DNA of 53,966 nucleotides from Embleya sp040605455 (GTDB lineage: Bacteria; Actinomycetota; Actinomycetes; Streptomycetales; Streptomycetaceae). Location: NCBI RefSeq assembly GCF_040605455.1, contig NZ_JBEXCV010000050.1:1-53966 (forward strand). The letters are read 5' to 3'. Position numbers and translations under genes: made by a program. Positions 41,721 to 49,816 of this stretch are shown here, in pieces; the first letter of the stretch is position 1, and the number at the start of each line of letters is the position of its first letter. The notes under the pieces were generated by a model. The model was not told the origin of the DNA and ran no database searches. It worked only from the letters and a program-made list of their open reading frames with translations.

Positions 41721-41739
41721 CGGCCCGAACGGGCCGTTT
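41721..41739 (+). terminator. First terminator after prs
   Basis: CGGCCC-GAAC-GGGCCG followed by TTT, 20 bp past the prs stop. Confidence 0.65.
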
Positions 41740-41750
41740 GAACCGTAACT

Positions 41751-41790
41751 CACGTACGCCGCCCGGCCGTTCGGCCGGGCGGCGTACGTG
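41751..41790. terminator. Second, very strong hairpin after prs
   Basis: A perfect 18-bp stem (41751-41768 with 41773-41790) around loop GTTC. No T-run. Together with the preceding hairpin it forms a tandem terminator. Confidence 0.8.
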
Positions 41791-42112
41791 TACCCACCTG
41801 CCTTTCGGGGTATCTTGCACCGAATGGGGGGCGTGCTGTCACTCGTTCGAGTGGCGCTCGCCGCGACCCGATTTCGGGGTGACCCAGAAGAGCGGGTAGG
41901 CTAACGGGGTTGCCCGGCGAGGGATGCGCGCTACTTGCTCCGTGATCGACGCGGTAGTTGTGTGTCGTGTACTCCTCCAAGGCTTTTTGCAGGGGACCCG
42001 GTGCCACTCGGGCACCTACGAACCGACTCCGGCCATCACCGTCCGCAGTCGATCCGCACCATGGGGACCCCGCCCCGCCATCCGCCACCGCGTCGTTCGA
42101 GGAGTACCCGTC
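41791..42112 (+). other. rplY leader and promoter region
   Basis: About 320 bp without a gene. TAGGCT at 41897-41902 is a good -10. The matching -35 (TTCGGG, 41873-41878, 18-bp spacer) is poor. A leader of over 200 nt would result; no known RNA motif was recognised. Confidence 0.4.
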
Positions 42113-42691
42113 GTGTCCGAGGTCCGTATCGTCGCCGAGCCGCGTTCCGAGTTCGGCAAGGGTGCCGCCCGTCGCGCCCGTCGCGCGGGTAAGGTGCCGG
42201 CCGTCCTCTACGGTCACGGCTCCGCTCCGCTCCACCTTGCGCTTCCGGGCCACGAGCTCATGCTCGCGCTCAAGACCCCCAACGTCCTGTTCTCGCTGGA
42301 CATCGACGGCAAGCCGCAGCTGGCCCTGCCCAAGGACGTACAGCGTCACCCGATCAAGCGTCACCTGGAGCACGTCGACCTCCTGATCGTCCAGAAGGGC
42401 GAGACGGTCACGGTCGAGGTTCCGGTCAGCACGGTCGGCGAGATCGCCCCGGGCGGCCTGCTCGAGACCGTCGTCCCGGCGCTCCCCGTCGAGGCCGAGG
42501 CGACCGCGCTTCCCGAGACCATCGAGATCGACGTGACCGGCCTGGAGCCGGGCGCCTCGGTCCACGCCAAGGACATCAAGCTGCCGAAGGGCACCGCGCT
42601 CGCGGGCGACCCTGAAGCGGTCATCCTGCACATCCTCACCCCGTCGGCTCCGGAGCCGGTCGCCGAGGCGACCACGGCCGAAGAGGCCTGA
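42113..42691 (+). CDS. rplY: 50S ribosomal protein L25 (Ctc/TL5 form)
   Basis: GTG 42113 with GAGGAG nine bases upstream gives 192 residues. The N-terminal 5S-rRNA-binding L25 domain contains EPRSEFGKGAARRARRAGKVPAVLYG and VQRHPIKRHLEHVDLL (in separate blocks). The C-terminal TL5 domain has VSTVGEIAPGGLLE and IEIDVTGLEPG. An acidic Ala/Glu/Pro tail ends the protein. This is the long, general-stress (Ctc) type. pth follows after 41 bp, probably in the same operon. Confidence 0.96.
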   Translation: MSEVRIVAEPRSEFGKGAARRARRAGKVPAVLYGHGSAPLHLALPGHELMLALKTPNVLFSLDIDGKPQLALPKDVQRHPIKRHLEHVDLLIVQKGETVTVEVPVSTVGEIAPGGLLETVVPALPVEAEATALPETIEIDVTGLEPGASVHAKDIKLPKGTALAGDPEAVILHILTPSAPEPVAEATTAEEA

Positions 42692-42732
42692 TCCGGTCGT
42701 TGTCGTAGGACGAACGCGGGGACAACAACATC

Positions 42733-43329
42733 ATGAGTGAGTCGCAGGCCCACGCCGGCACGGACGACAGTCCGTGGTTGGTCGTGGGCCTCGGCAATCC
42801 CGGGCCCGAGTACGCCGGGAATCGCCACAACGTCGGGTTCATGGTCGTCGACCTGCTCGCCGAGCGGGATCGGTCGAAGTTCAAGGCGCACAAGTCGCGC
42901 GCCCAAGTGGTGGAGACCCGGATCGGCCCGCACCGGGTGGTGCTGGCCAAGCCGATGTCGTTCATGAACCTGTCCGGCGGGCCGGTGACCGCGCTGCGTG
43001 ACTTCTACAAGATCCCGGTCGCGAACATCATCGCGGTCCACGACGAGTTGGACGTCGACTTCGGCGTGCTGCGGCTCAAGCGCGGTGGCGGCGACAACGG
43101 GCACAACGGCCTGAAGTCGATCACCAAGTCGCTCGGACCCGACTACCTGCGGGTGCGGTTCGGCATCGGTCGTCCGCCCGGGCGGATGGACGTCGCCGCG
43201 TTCGTGCTCAAGGACTTCTCCGCGACCGAGCGCAAGGAACTGGCGTTCGAGGTGGACCGCGCGGCCGACGCGTGCGAGGCGCTGGTCCGCGAGGGCCTGG
43301 AGCGCGCGCAGAACACCTTCAACACCTGA
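42733..43329 (+). CDS. pth: Peptidyl-tRNA hydrolase
   Basis: A 198-residue protein from ATG 42733. It recycles tRNA from dropped-off peptidyl-tRNA. The motifs are VVGLGNPGPEYAGNRHNVGF (catalytic His at about 34), KPMSFMNLSG, HDELDVDFG (catalytic Asp), and GGGDNGHNGLKSI. Length is normal. A hairpin separates it from the converging SUKH-3 gene. Confidence 0.97.
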   Translation: MSESQAHAGTDDSPWLVVGLGNPGPEYAGNRHNVGFMVVDLLAERDRSKFKAHKSRAQVVETRIGPHRVVLAKPMSFMNLSGGPVTALRDFYKIPVANIIAVHDELDVDFGVLRLKRGGGDNGHNGLKSITKSLGPDYLRVRFGIGRPPGRMDVAAFVLKDFSATERKELAFEVDRAADACEALVREGLERAQNTFNT

Positions 43330-43358
43330 TCCGACCGTGCGGGTCACGACATTCGAAC

Positions 43359-43389
43359 GAGGGCGGGCTCCCCACGGGGACCCGCCCTC
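43359..43389. terminator. Hairpin between converging pth and SUKH-3 genes
   Basis: A 14-bp stem (GAGGGCGGG plus TCCCC paired with GGGGA plus CCCGCCCTC, with a bulged C). Likely bidirectional. Confidence 0.7.
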
Positions 43390-43405
43390 CGCGGTATCCA
43401 GACGG

Positions 43406-43888
43406 CTACCAGCGCCCGTCGTCGCGGATGCGCACCGGCGCCAGACCCAGGACCAGCGTGCTGATCGCGACGTCCATCGACGAGCCGATGAACCACTCGC
43501 CGGTGTGATCCAGACCGAACACCCGACCGCTCGGGTCGATCGCCAGATAGCTGCTGCCGTCGTCCTCGTCGCCCAGCGGGGCCAGCGGGGTGCCCAGCGC
43601 GCGACCCACGTCGGTGAGTGTGCGCGGCAGGTGCAGCCCGCGGGTGGGGTCGATGGTGAACGGTCGGCGGAGCACGTCCTTGCCCGCGCCGCCGATGGCG
43701 AAGTGCAGTGTGCCGAACTCGGCCCAGGCCACCAGCGCCGCCGGGAACACGCTGTGCCGGTGCCCGTCGGGCGACTCGTGGTCGCTGATCTGCCGGGCCC
43801 ACGCCTCGGCCTGGGTCAGCCGGCGTCGACCCACGGTCCAGCCTGCACGCTTGAGCTCGTGCACCACGTCGGTGGAGAAGCGGGTCAC
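43406..43888 (-). CDS. SUKH-3 domain protein (immunity-like)
   Basis: A 160-residue protein from GTG 43888. It shows the SUKH-3 pattern: FSTDVVHELKRAGW at the start, AEFGTLHF, FTIDPTRG, RALGTPLAPLGDEDDG, YLAIDPSGRVFGLDHTGEWFIG and TLVLGLAP. SUKH proteins often serve as immunity proteins for nuclease and deaminase toxins. The gene starts one base after the stop of a YwqJ-type deaminase gene, so the two form a toxin/immunity-like pair. The role is inferred. Confidence 0.85.
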   Translation of the reverse strand: MTRFSTDVVHELKRAGWTVGRRRLTQAEAWARQISDHESPDGHRHSVFPAALVAWAEFGTLHFAIGGAGKDVLRRPFTIDPTRGLHLPRTLTDVGRALGTPLAPLGDEDDGSSYLAIDPSGRVFGLDHTGEWFIGSSMDVAISTLVLGLAPVRIRDDGRW

Positions 43889-43889
43889 G

Positions 43890-44405
43890 TCAGCCGCTTT
43901 CCGTCGACGCGACGCCGAAGTGTTCGAGCATCGGCGCGCAGGATCGACACGGCGGTTGATACGTGTCGTGTCGTGGGTCGCCGTCCTCGCGAATCCGGCG
44001 CAGGGTCAGCTTGGCCCCCTTGAGCGAGCGTCGTGCCTCTTGCACGGTGAACGGTCGCCGGGCCGCCCGCTTGGTGCGTGCCGCCTCGGCCTCGAAGAGG
44101 TGCTCGGACACCAGCTCGACCTCGGGGCAGCGGCCCCGCCAGCGCTCGCGTGCCTCGACCGGGAGGGCCATCAGGAAATCCCGGACCAGCGGATGCGCCG
44201 TCGGCACGGTGTCGCCCTTGGCGCCCGCCCGGGTGCGGATGCGCTTGCCGATGAACAGCGCGGCCGCCACGGCCGGGAGGATGCTCTCGCGGGTGCCCCT
44301 GGGGGCGTCTCTCTCGCGCGGGTCGGGACCCGCCGGTTCGAGCTCCGGATCCACTTCCGCCGTACGTTCCTTCGCCAGTGTCGTCGTCGGAGTACCCGCA
44401 GCCAC
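43890..44405 (-). CDS. YwqJ-related putative deaminase
   Basis: GTG 44405 with AAGGGA eight bases upstream gives 171 residues. The deaminase zinc motifs are C93-P-E95 in GRCPEVELVSEHL and P-C153-x-x-C156 in PPCRSCAPML. LPAVAAALFIG and HPLVRDFLMALP match the YwqJ family described by Iyer, Aravind and colleagues among toxin deaminases. There is no secretion or toxin-delivery domain; it is a free-standing short form. It is operonic with a SUKH-3 protein. Whether it is a toxin, a domesticated enzyme or inactive is open. Confidence 0.8.
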   Translation of the reverse strand: MAAGTPTTTLAKERTAEVDPELEPAGPDPRERDAPRGTRESILPAVAAALFIGKRIRTRAGAKGDTVPTAHPLVRDFLMALPVEARERWRGRCPEVELVSEHLFEAEAARTKRAARRPFTVQEARRSLKGAKLTLRRIREDGDPRHDTYQPPCRSCAPMLEHFGVASTESG

Positions 44406-44695
44406 GTGGCGTTCCCTTCTCGTTCATGTGCTGCTTCGGTCGACGCGGCTTGTGTCGACGGATCGATCATGCCGGCGCCCGGATCGGTGACTGTGCGTGC
44501 AACAGCGTGCCAAACGTCTCGGCGACCCGTGCAACCGGGACTCCCGGAAAGATCTTCGCAGTTCGGTCCGACCCGCGGATTTCCCGGTTGGCCCGCGGCG
44601 GAGCGGATCGGGCGCTAGCTTCGTTCGGGTGGGGGTGCCGTGCGGCGGCTGGGCCCGCGCGGCCGGGGGGTTACCAGGGGAGTTGACGTTCCGTC
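44406..44695. other. Divergent region upstream of the sugar operon
   Basis: About 290 bp between the deaminase gene and the first sugar gene. It holds the operon promoter; TAGCTT at 44617-44622 is a possible -10, with no good -35 in place. No gene is apparent. Confidence 0.35.
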
Positions 44696-45754
44696 ATGTC
44701 GAATTCCGGGTCTGGGCGAGCCATCGGGCTCGCCGTCATAGGGGCCGGCTACTGGGGCCCCAATCTGGTGCGCAACGCGCAGGCCACACCGGCTCTGCGG
44801 CTGGAATGGCTGTGTGATCTCGACGAGGCGCGGGCCCGTGCGGTGCTGGGCGATTACAGCACGGTCCGGGTTTGCACGTCCTATCAGGAAGTGCTCGCCG
44901 ACCCCGCGGTGCACGCCGTGGCGATCGCGACGCCGGCCGCGACGCACTTCGAGCTGGTCGCGGCGGCGTTGGAGGCGGGCAAGCACGTCCTGGTCGAGAA
45001 GCCGATCACGGCCGATCGCTCGGACGCGGTCAAACTGGTCGAACTGGCCGAGCGCAACGGGCTGACGCTGATGTGCGATCACACGTTCTGCTACATGCCG
45101 GTGGTCCGGCACATCCGCGAGCTGATCCACGGCGGCGAGCTGGGCGACATCCGCTTCTTCGACTCGGTGCGGATCAACCTGGGCCTGGTCCAGCCGGACG
45201 TGGACGTGTTGTGGGACCTCGCGCCGCACGATCTGTCCATCCTGGACTTCATCCTGCCGCCGGGGGTGCGCCCGGTGTCGGTGGCGGCCCACGGCGCGGA
45301 CCCGCTCGGCACCGGCCGGGCCTGCCTGGCCTACCTGGTGCTGCGGCTGAGCAACGAGGCCATCGCACACGTGCATGTGAACTGGCTCTCGCCGACCAAG
45401 GTGCGCACCACCATCATCGGCGGCTCCCGGCGCACCCTGGTGTGGGACGACACCAATCCCACGGCCCGACTCCAGGTGCACGACAAGGGCATCGACCTCG
45501 CCGAGGACGCCGCGCTCAGCCCGGAGGCCCGGCGGGAGAAGCTGATCTCCTACCGGGTGGGCGACGTGGTCTCGCCCGCGCTGCCCGAGCGGGAGGCGCT
45601 GCGTGCGGTGATGGCCGAGTTCGCCGAAGCGATCGGCATGTCCCGGCCGGCGCTGACCGACGGTCGCGCGGGTCTGCGGGTACTGGAACTGCTGGAGGCG
45701 GCCTCGCGCAGCCTGGAACTGGGCGGCGCCACCGTCGCGGTGGGAGAACTCTGA
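44696..45754 (+). CDS. Gfo/Idh/MocA family oxidoreductase (WlbA/WbpB-like)
   Basis: A 352-residue protein from ATG 44696; GGGGAG lies 13 bases upstream, rather far. The NAD-binding Rossmann start is LAVIGAGYWGPNLVRN, the EKP motif is LVEKPIT (about 99-105), and the second-domain catalytic His is in WDLAPHDLSIL. Nearest types are sugar 3-dehydrogenases such as WlbA/WbpB, which oxidise UDP-GlcNAcA at C3 before transamination. First gene of a six-gene operon; its stop overlaps the next start (TGATG). Sugar specificity inferred. Confidence 0.87.
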   Translation: MSNSGSGRAIGLAVIGAGYWGPNLVRNAQATPALRLEWLCDLDEARARAVLGDYSTVRVCTSYQEVLADPAVHAVAIATPAATHFELVAAALEAGKHVLVEKPITADRSDAVKLVELAERNGLTLMCDHTFCYMPVVRHIRELIHGGELGDIRFFDSVRINLGLVQPDVDVLWDLAPHDLSILDFILPPGVRPVSVAAHGADPLGTGRACLAYLVLRLSNEAIAHVHVNWLSPTKVRTTIIGGSRRTLVWDDTNPTARLQVHDKGIDLAEDAALSPEARREKLISYRVGDVVSPALPEREALRAVMAEFAEAIGMSRPALTDGRAGLRVLELLEAASRSLELGGATVAVGEL

Positions 45755-46719
45755 TGGGTGTCGAGATCGCCGGTTCGCGCTGTGTGGTCACCGGCGGCGC
45801 GGGGACCATCGGGTCCACGATCGTCGACCGGTTGCTCGCCGCCGGGGCCGCGCACGTGGTCGTCCTGGACAACCTGACCCGCGGCCACCGGGGCAACCTG
45901 GCCCAGGCGCTGACCGACGAGCGGGTCGAGCTGGTCGACGGCGACATCCGCGACCGGCCGCTGCTGGCCCGGCTGATGCCGGGCACCGACGTGCTCTTCC
46001 ACCTCGCCGCGATCCGGATCACGCAGTGCGTGGAGGAACCCCGGCTCGCGCTGGAGGTGCTCGTCGACGGCACCTACGACGTGATGGAGGCGGCGGTCGC
46101 CGCCGATGTGCGCAAGGTGGTCACCTCCTCCTCGGCGTCGGTCTACGGCCTCGCCGAGGAGTTCCCGACCACCGAGCTGCACCACCCGTACGACAACGAC
46201 ACGCTCTACGGCGCGGCCAAGCTGTTCAATGAGGGCCTGCTGCGCAGCTTCCGGGCGATGTACGGCTTGGACTACGTGGCGCTGCGCTACTTCAACGTCT
46301 ACGGCCCGCGGATGGACGTGCACGGTCTGTACACCGAGGTGCTGATCCGCTGGATGGAGCGGATCGGCAAGGGGGAACCCCCGTTGATCTTCGGCGACGG
46401 CTTGCAGACCATGGACTTCGTGTACACCGAGGACATCGCACGCGCCAACCTCCTTGCCGCGCAGACCGATACCGCCGGTGAGGTGTTCAACATCGCGTCC
46501 GGGAGCGAGACTTCGCTGCGTGGACTGGCCGAGCGGCTGTTGGCGGTGATGGGCGCGGAGGGGCTGGGTATCGAGTACGGCCCGGCCCGGGCGAGCGGTG
46601 GGGTGACCCGGCGGCTGGCCGACACCACCAAGGCCGCACGGGAGTTGGGCTTCACCGCGGAGGTGGACATCGACGAGGGGCTGCGCCGACTGGTGGCGTG
46701 GTGGCGGGACGCGGTCTGA
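45754..46719 (+). CDS. NAD-dependent nucleotide-sugar epimerase/dehydratase (extended SDR)
   Basis: A 321-residue protein. The cofactor motif is VTGGAGTIGS (GxxGxxG), followed by DNLTRGHRGNL, DIRDRPLL, FHLAAIRITQC, SSSASVYG and the catalytic YGAAK. YFNVYGPRMD and FGDGLQTMDFVYTEDIARA mark a GalE/WbpP/WcaG-like extended SDR. It most likely epimerises a UDP-sugar (C4 or C5). The start shares a base with the preceding stop; the stop is followed by a 97-bp gap, the only real gap in the operon. Confidence 0.88.
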   Translation: MGVEIAGSRCVVTGGAGTIGSTIVDRLLAAGAAHVVVLDNLTRGHRGNLAQALTDERVELVDGDIRDRPLLARLMPGTDVLFHLAAIRITQCVEEPRLALEVLVDGTYDVMEAAVAADVRKVVTSSSASVYGLAEEFPTTELHHPYDNDTLYGAAKLFNEGLLRSFRAMYGLDYVALRYFNVYGPRMDVHGLYTEVLIRWMERIGKGEPPLIFGDGLQTMDFVYTEDIARANLLAAQTDTAGEVFNIASGSETSLRGLAERLLAVMGAEGLGIEYGPARASGGVTRRLADTTKAARELGFTAEVDIDEGLRRLVAWWRDAV

Positions 46720-46816
46720 TCCGATCGGGGCACCGAGGGGGTTCGGTGGGTACCGGGTGCGGGGCGGACGCGGCTGGGACGGGCATGGGCGGGCGACCGG
46801 GCTGGGGGAAGGCACG

Positions 46817-47980
46817 ATGAGCATGGAACGAATTCCGGTGATGCGGCCCTGGATGGGCGAGGAGGAGGCCGCCGCCGCGGCGGACGCGGTGCGCTCCGGG
46901 TGGGTGGCCCAGGGACCTCGGGTGGCCGCCTTCGAGCGGGCGTTCGCGGAGTATGTCGAGGTGCCCGCGGCGATTGCGGTGTCCTCGTGCACCACGGCGC
47001 TGCATTTGGCGTTGATCAACGCCGGGGTGGGGCCCGGTGACGAGGTCGTGGTGCCGTCGCTGTCCTTCGTGGCCACCGCCAACGCGGTGCGCTATGTGGG
47101 CGCGCGCCCGGTTTTCGCCGATGTCGAACTCGCCACCGGGAACCTGAGCCCGGAGACGATCGAGCCGGTGCTCACCGCCGCGACCCGCGCGGTGATCCTG
47201 GTCGACCAGGGCGGCATTCCGGCCGATCTGCACGGTGTCCGGGCGCTGGTGGACGCCCGCGGCATCGTGGTGGTGGAGGACGCGGCGTGCGCGGCGGGCT
47301 CGACGTACCGGGGTCGCCCGGTGGGCGCCGGGGCGATGTCCGCCACGTTCTCCTTCCACCCGCGCAAGCTGCTGACCACCGGCGAGGGCGGCATGCTCAC
47401 GCTCGCGCGGGCGAGCGCGGCACCGCGGCTGCGCCGGTTGCGCGAGCACGGGATGAGTGTGAGCGCGGCCGACCGGGACGCGGCGGACCGCGCGGGCGGG
47501 GCGCCGGTGGTGGAGAGCTACGACGAACTCGGCTTCAACTACCGGATGACCGACATCCAGGCGGCGGTCGGCCTGGTGCAACTGGGCCGGCTGCCCGCGA
47601 TGGTCGCTCGACGACGGGAACTGGCGGCCCGCTACCGCGAGTTGCTCGCCGGGGTAACCGGGCTGACGACGGCGGCCGATCCGGCCCACGGGCTGACCAA
47701 CTATCAGGCGTTCTGGGTGCTGCTGCCCGAGGACTTCCCGATGTCGCGCGACGCCCTGCTCGGGGAGCTCGCCCGGGCCGGCATCTCGGCGCGGCGCGGG
47801 ATCATGGCCGCGCACCTGGAACCGGCCTATGCGGACGTCGAACACGTGCCGCTGCCCGCCACCGAGCGGTTGACCCGAAACTCGCTGATCCTGCCGCTGT
47901 TCCACGATCTGACCGAGGCACAGCAGGACCGGGTGGTCGCCGCGGTGCGGGCGGCGGCCGGCGTCCGGGCGGCGGTCTAG
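46817..47980 (+). CDS. DegT/DnrJ/EryC1-type sugar aminotransferase (ArnB/perosamine-synthase-like)
   Basis: ATG 46817 after GGGGGAAGG gives 387 residues. The PLP-fold blocks are SSCTTALHLALINAG, PSLSFVATANAVRYVGA, VEDAACAAGS and FSFHPRKLLTTGEGG, where K is the PLP-binding lysine. NYRMTDIQAAVG is also conserved. It transfers an amino group to a keto-sugar nucleotide. It is one of two DegT enzymes in the operon and clearly not a duplicate of the other. Its stop overlaps the acyltransferase start (TAGTG). Confidence 0.9.
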   Translation: MSMERIPVMRPWMGEEEAAAAADAVRSGWVAQGPRVAAFERAFAEYVEVPAAIAVSSCTTALHLALINAGVGPGDEVVVPSLSFVATANAVRYVGARPVFADVELATGNLSPETIEPVLTAATRAVILVDQGGIPADLHGVRALVDARGIVVVEDAACAAGSTYRGRPVGAGAMSATFSFHPRKLLTTGEGGMLTLARASAAPRLRRLREHGMSVSAADRDAADRAGGAPVVESYDELGFNYRMTDIQAAVGLVQLGRLPAMVARRRELAARYRELLAGVTGLTTAADPAHGLTNYQAFWVLLPEDFPMSRDALLGELARAGISARRGIMAAHLEPAYADVEHVPLPATERLTRNSLILPLFHDLTEAQQDRVVAAVRAAAGVRAAV

Positions 47981-48690
47981 TGTCCTTTCGCGATCTGCTG
48001 TTGGTCGGCGCCGGCGGGTTCGCCCGGGAGGTGGCCGCGGCGATCCCGGATTTTCGTGCTCCGCGCGGGAGTTCGGGCTGGCGGCTGCTCGGTTTCCTGG
48101 ACGAGGATCCGACCCGATGGCACACCGAGGTGGACGGCTTCCCGGTGCTCGGCGGTGCCGACGCGGTGCACAAGTGGCCGGACGCGCTGGTGGTGGTGTG
48201 CGTCGGGAGTCCGACGAACTGGTGGAGTCGCTCGCGGGTGGTGGCCCGACTGGGCCTGCCGGACGCCCGCTGGGCCACGCTCGTGCACGTGAGCGCGGTG
48301 GTCCCGCGCACGTGCGAGATCGGGCCGGGCGCGGTGCTGATGGCACAGACCGTGCTGACCACCTCGGTCCGGGTGGGCGCACACGCGCACACCATGCCGC
48401 AGGTGGTGCTGACCCACGACGACGACGTGGGCGACTTCGCCACGCTGGCCGCGGGAGTGCGGTTGGCGGGCGCGGTGACGGTGGGCCGGGAGGCGTACCT
48501 GGGGGCCGGTGCGCTGGTGCGCGAGCGACGCACCATCGGTGCGCGGTCGCTGGTGGGGATGGGCTCGGTCGTGACGCGGGACGTGCCGCCGGCCGAGGTG
48601 TGGGCGGGGGTGCCGGCCCGCCGACTGCGGTCGGCGCCGACCCCCGCCGTTGTCGGGATACCACGAGGGGGAGACGCGGATGAGTGCTGA
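47980..48690 (+). CDS. NeuD/PglD-family sugar O-/N-acyltransferase
   Basis: GTG 47980 shares a base with the preceding TAG and gives 236 residues. The N-terminal PglD-type nucleotide-sugar-binding fold starts LLLVGAGGFAREVAAAI. The C-terminal left-handed beta-helix of hexapeptide repeats includes THDDDVGDFATLAAGVRLAG, LGAGALVRE and GMGSVVTRDVP. These trimeric enzymes acylate amino-sugar nucleotides. Between two aminotransferase genes, N-acylation of a newly made amino group is the natural role. Overlaps the next gene by 11 bp. Confidence 0.87.
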   Translation: MSFRDLLLVGAGGFAREVAAAIPDFRAPRGSSGWRLLGFLDEDPTRWHTEVDGFPVLGGADAVHKWPDALVVVCVGSPTNWWSRSRVVARLGLPDARWATLVHVSAVVPRTCEIGPGAVLMAQTVLTTSVRVGAHAHTMPQVVLTHDDDVGDFATLAAGVRLAGAVTVGREAYLGAGALVRERRTIGARSLVGMGSVVTRDVPPAEVWAGVPARRLRSAPTPAVVGIPRGGDADEC

Positions 48691-49816
48691 CCTGGACCGG
48701 ATTCCGTTGGTGGACCTGGCCGCCGCGCATGCCGAGGTGGCCGGCGAGGTCGAGGCCGGCATCGCCCGGGTGCTGGCCACGTGCGCGTTCGTGGGCGGCC
48801 CCGATGTCGCGGGCTTCGAGGCCGAGTACGCCGAGTTCACCGGCGTCGCGCACTGCGTCGGGGTGGCCAACGGCACGGACGCGGTGGAACTGGCGCTGCG
48901 GGTGCTGGAGGTGGGCGCGGGTGCGGGCGTGGTGATGCCCGCGAACACGTTCGTGGCGACCGCCGAGGCGGCCGTCCGGGCGGGCGCCCGGCCGGTGTTC
49001 GCGGACGTGGACGACGAGTTCCTGCTGCTGGATCCGCAGCGGGCCGCCGAGGCCCTGAACGGACCGGTCGAGGCCCGCGCCGTGGTGCCGGTACACCTGA
49101 ACGGGCAACTGGCCCCGATGGGTGCGTTGCGGGCGCTGGCGCAGGCGCGCGGGGTGTTCCTGGTCGAGGACGCCGCGCAGTGCCAGGGCGCGACCCAGGA
49201 CGGTGTCGCCCCCGGCGCGTGGGGACCGGACGCCATCGCGGCGACCAGCTTCTATCCGGGCAAGAACCTGGGCGCGTACGGCGACGGCGGCGCGGTGGTG
49301 ACCGGCAACGAGGACTACGCGTCGGCGGTGCGCGAGATGCGCGACCACGGGTCGTCGCGCAAGTACGTGCACACGCGCTTGGGCTTCAACTCGCGCCTGG
49401 ACACCATCCAGGCCGTGGTGTTGCGTGCCAAGCTGCGCCGACTCGCCGACTGGAACGTGCGGCGGCGGGCGGCGGCGGCCCGCTACGACGCGCTGCTCGC
49501 CGGCGTCGAGGGCGTGCGGGTGCCGGGCACCGCGCCGGGCAACGAGCACGTGTGGCACCTGTACGCGGTCCGGGTGCCCGAGCGGGACAAGGTGCTCGCG
49601 TTGCTGAACGAGGCGGGCGTCGGCGCCGGCGTGCACTATCCCGTGCCGGTGCACCTGCAACCCGCCTTCGCCGGACTGGGCTATGCACGTGGTGACTTCC
49701 CGGTGGCCGAGCGGGCCGCCGAGCAGATCCTGACGCTGCCGCTGTACCCGCAGCTGACCGCGTCGCAGCAGGAGCGCGTCGTGGAGGTGCTCGCGGGAGC
49801 GCTGAGCCGGCTGTGA
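48680..49816 (+). CDS. DegT/DnrJ/EryC1-type sugar aminotransferase (WbpE/WlbC-like)
   Basis: ATG 48680 behind GAGGGGGAGA gives 378 residues. The opening IPLVDLAAAHAEV and the block VANGTDAVELALRVLE match C3-aminotransferases of the WbpE/WlbC/DesV group. PANTFVATAEAAVRAG, VEDAAQCQGA, SFYPGKNLGAYGDGG (PLP lysine) and GFNSRLDTIQA complete the signature. Paired with the WlbA-like dehydrogenase at 44696 it would convert a 3-keto-UDP-uronate to the 3-amine. Stop and next start overlap (GTGA). Confidence 0.9.
   Translation: MSADLDRIPLVDLAAAHAEVAGEVEAGIARVLATCAFVGGPDVAGFEAEYAEFTGVAHCVGVANGTDAVELALRVLEVGAGAGVVMPANTFVATAEAAVRAGARPVFADVDDEFLLLDPQRAAEALNGPVEARAVVPVHLNGQLAPMGALRALAQARGVFLVEDAAQCQGATQDGVAPGAWGPDAIAATSFYPGKNLGAYGDGGAVVTGNEDYASAVREMRDHGSSRKYVHTRLGFNSRLDTIQAVVLRAKLRRLADWNVRRRAAAARYDALLAGVEGVRVPGTAPGNEHVWHLYAVRVPERDKVLALLNEAGVGAGVHYPVPVHLQPAFAGLGYARGDFPVAERAAEQILTLPLYPQLTASQQERVVEVLAGALSRL

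Noticed and set aside
42733..43347. Antisense frames over pth and rplY
   Set aside because: Shadow frames; pth and L25 motifs are complete on the plus strand.
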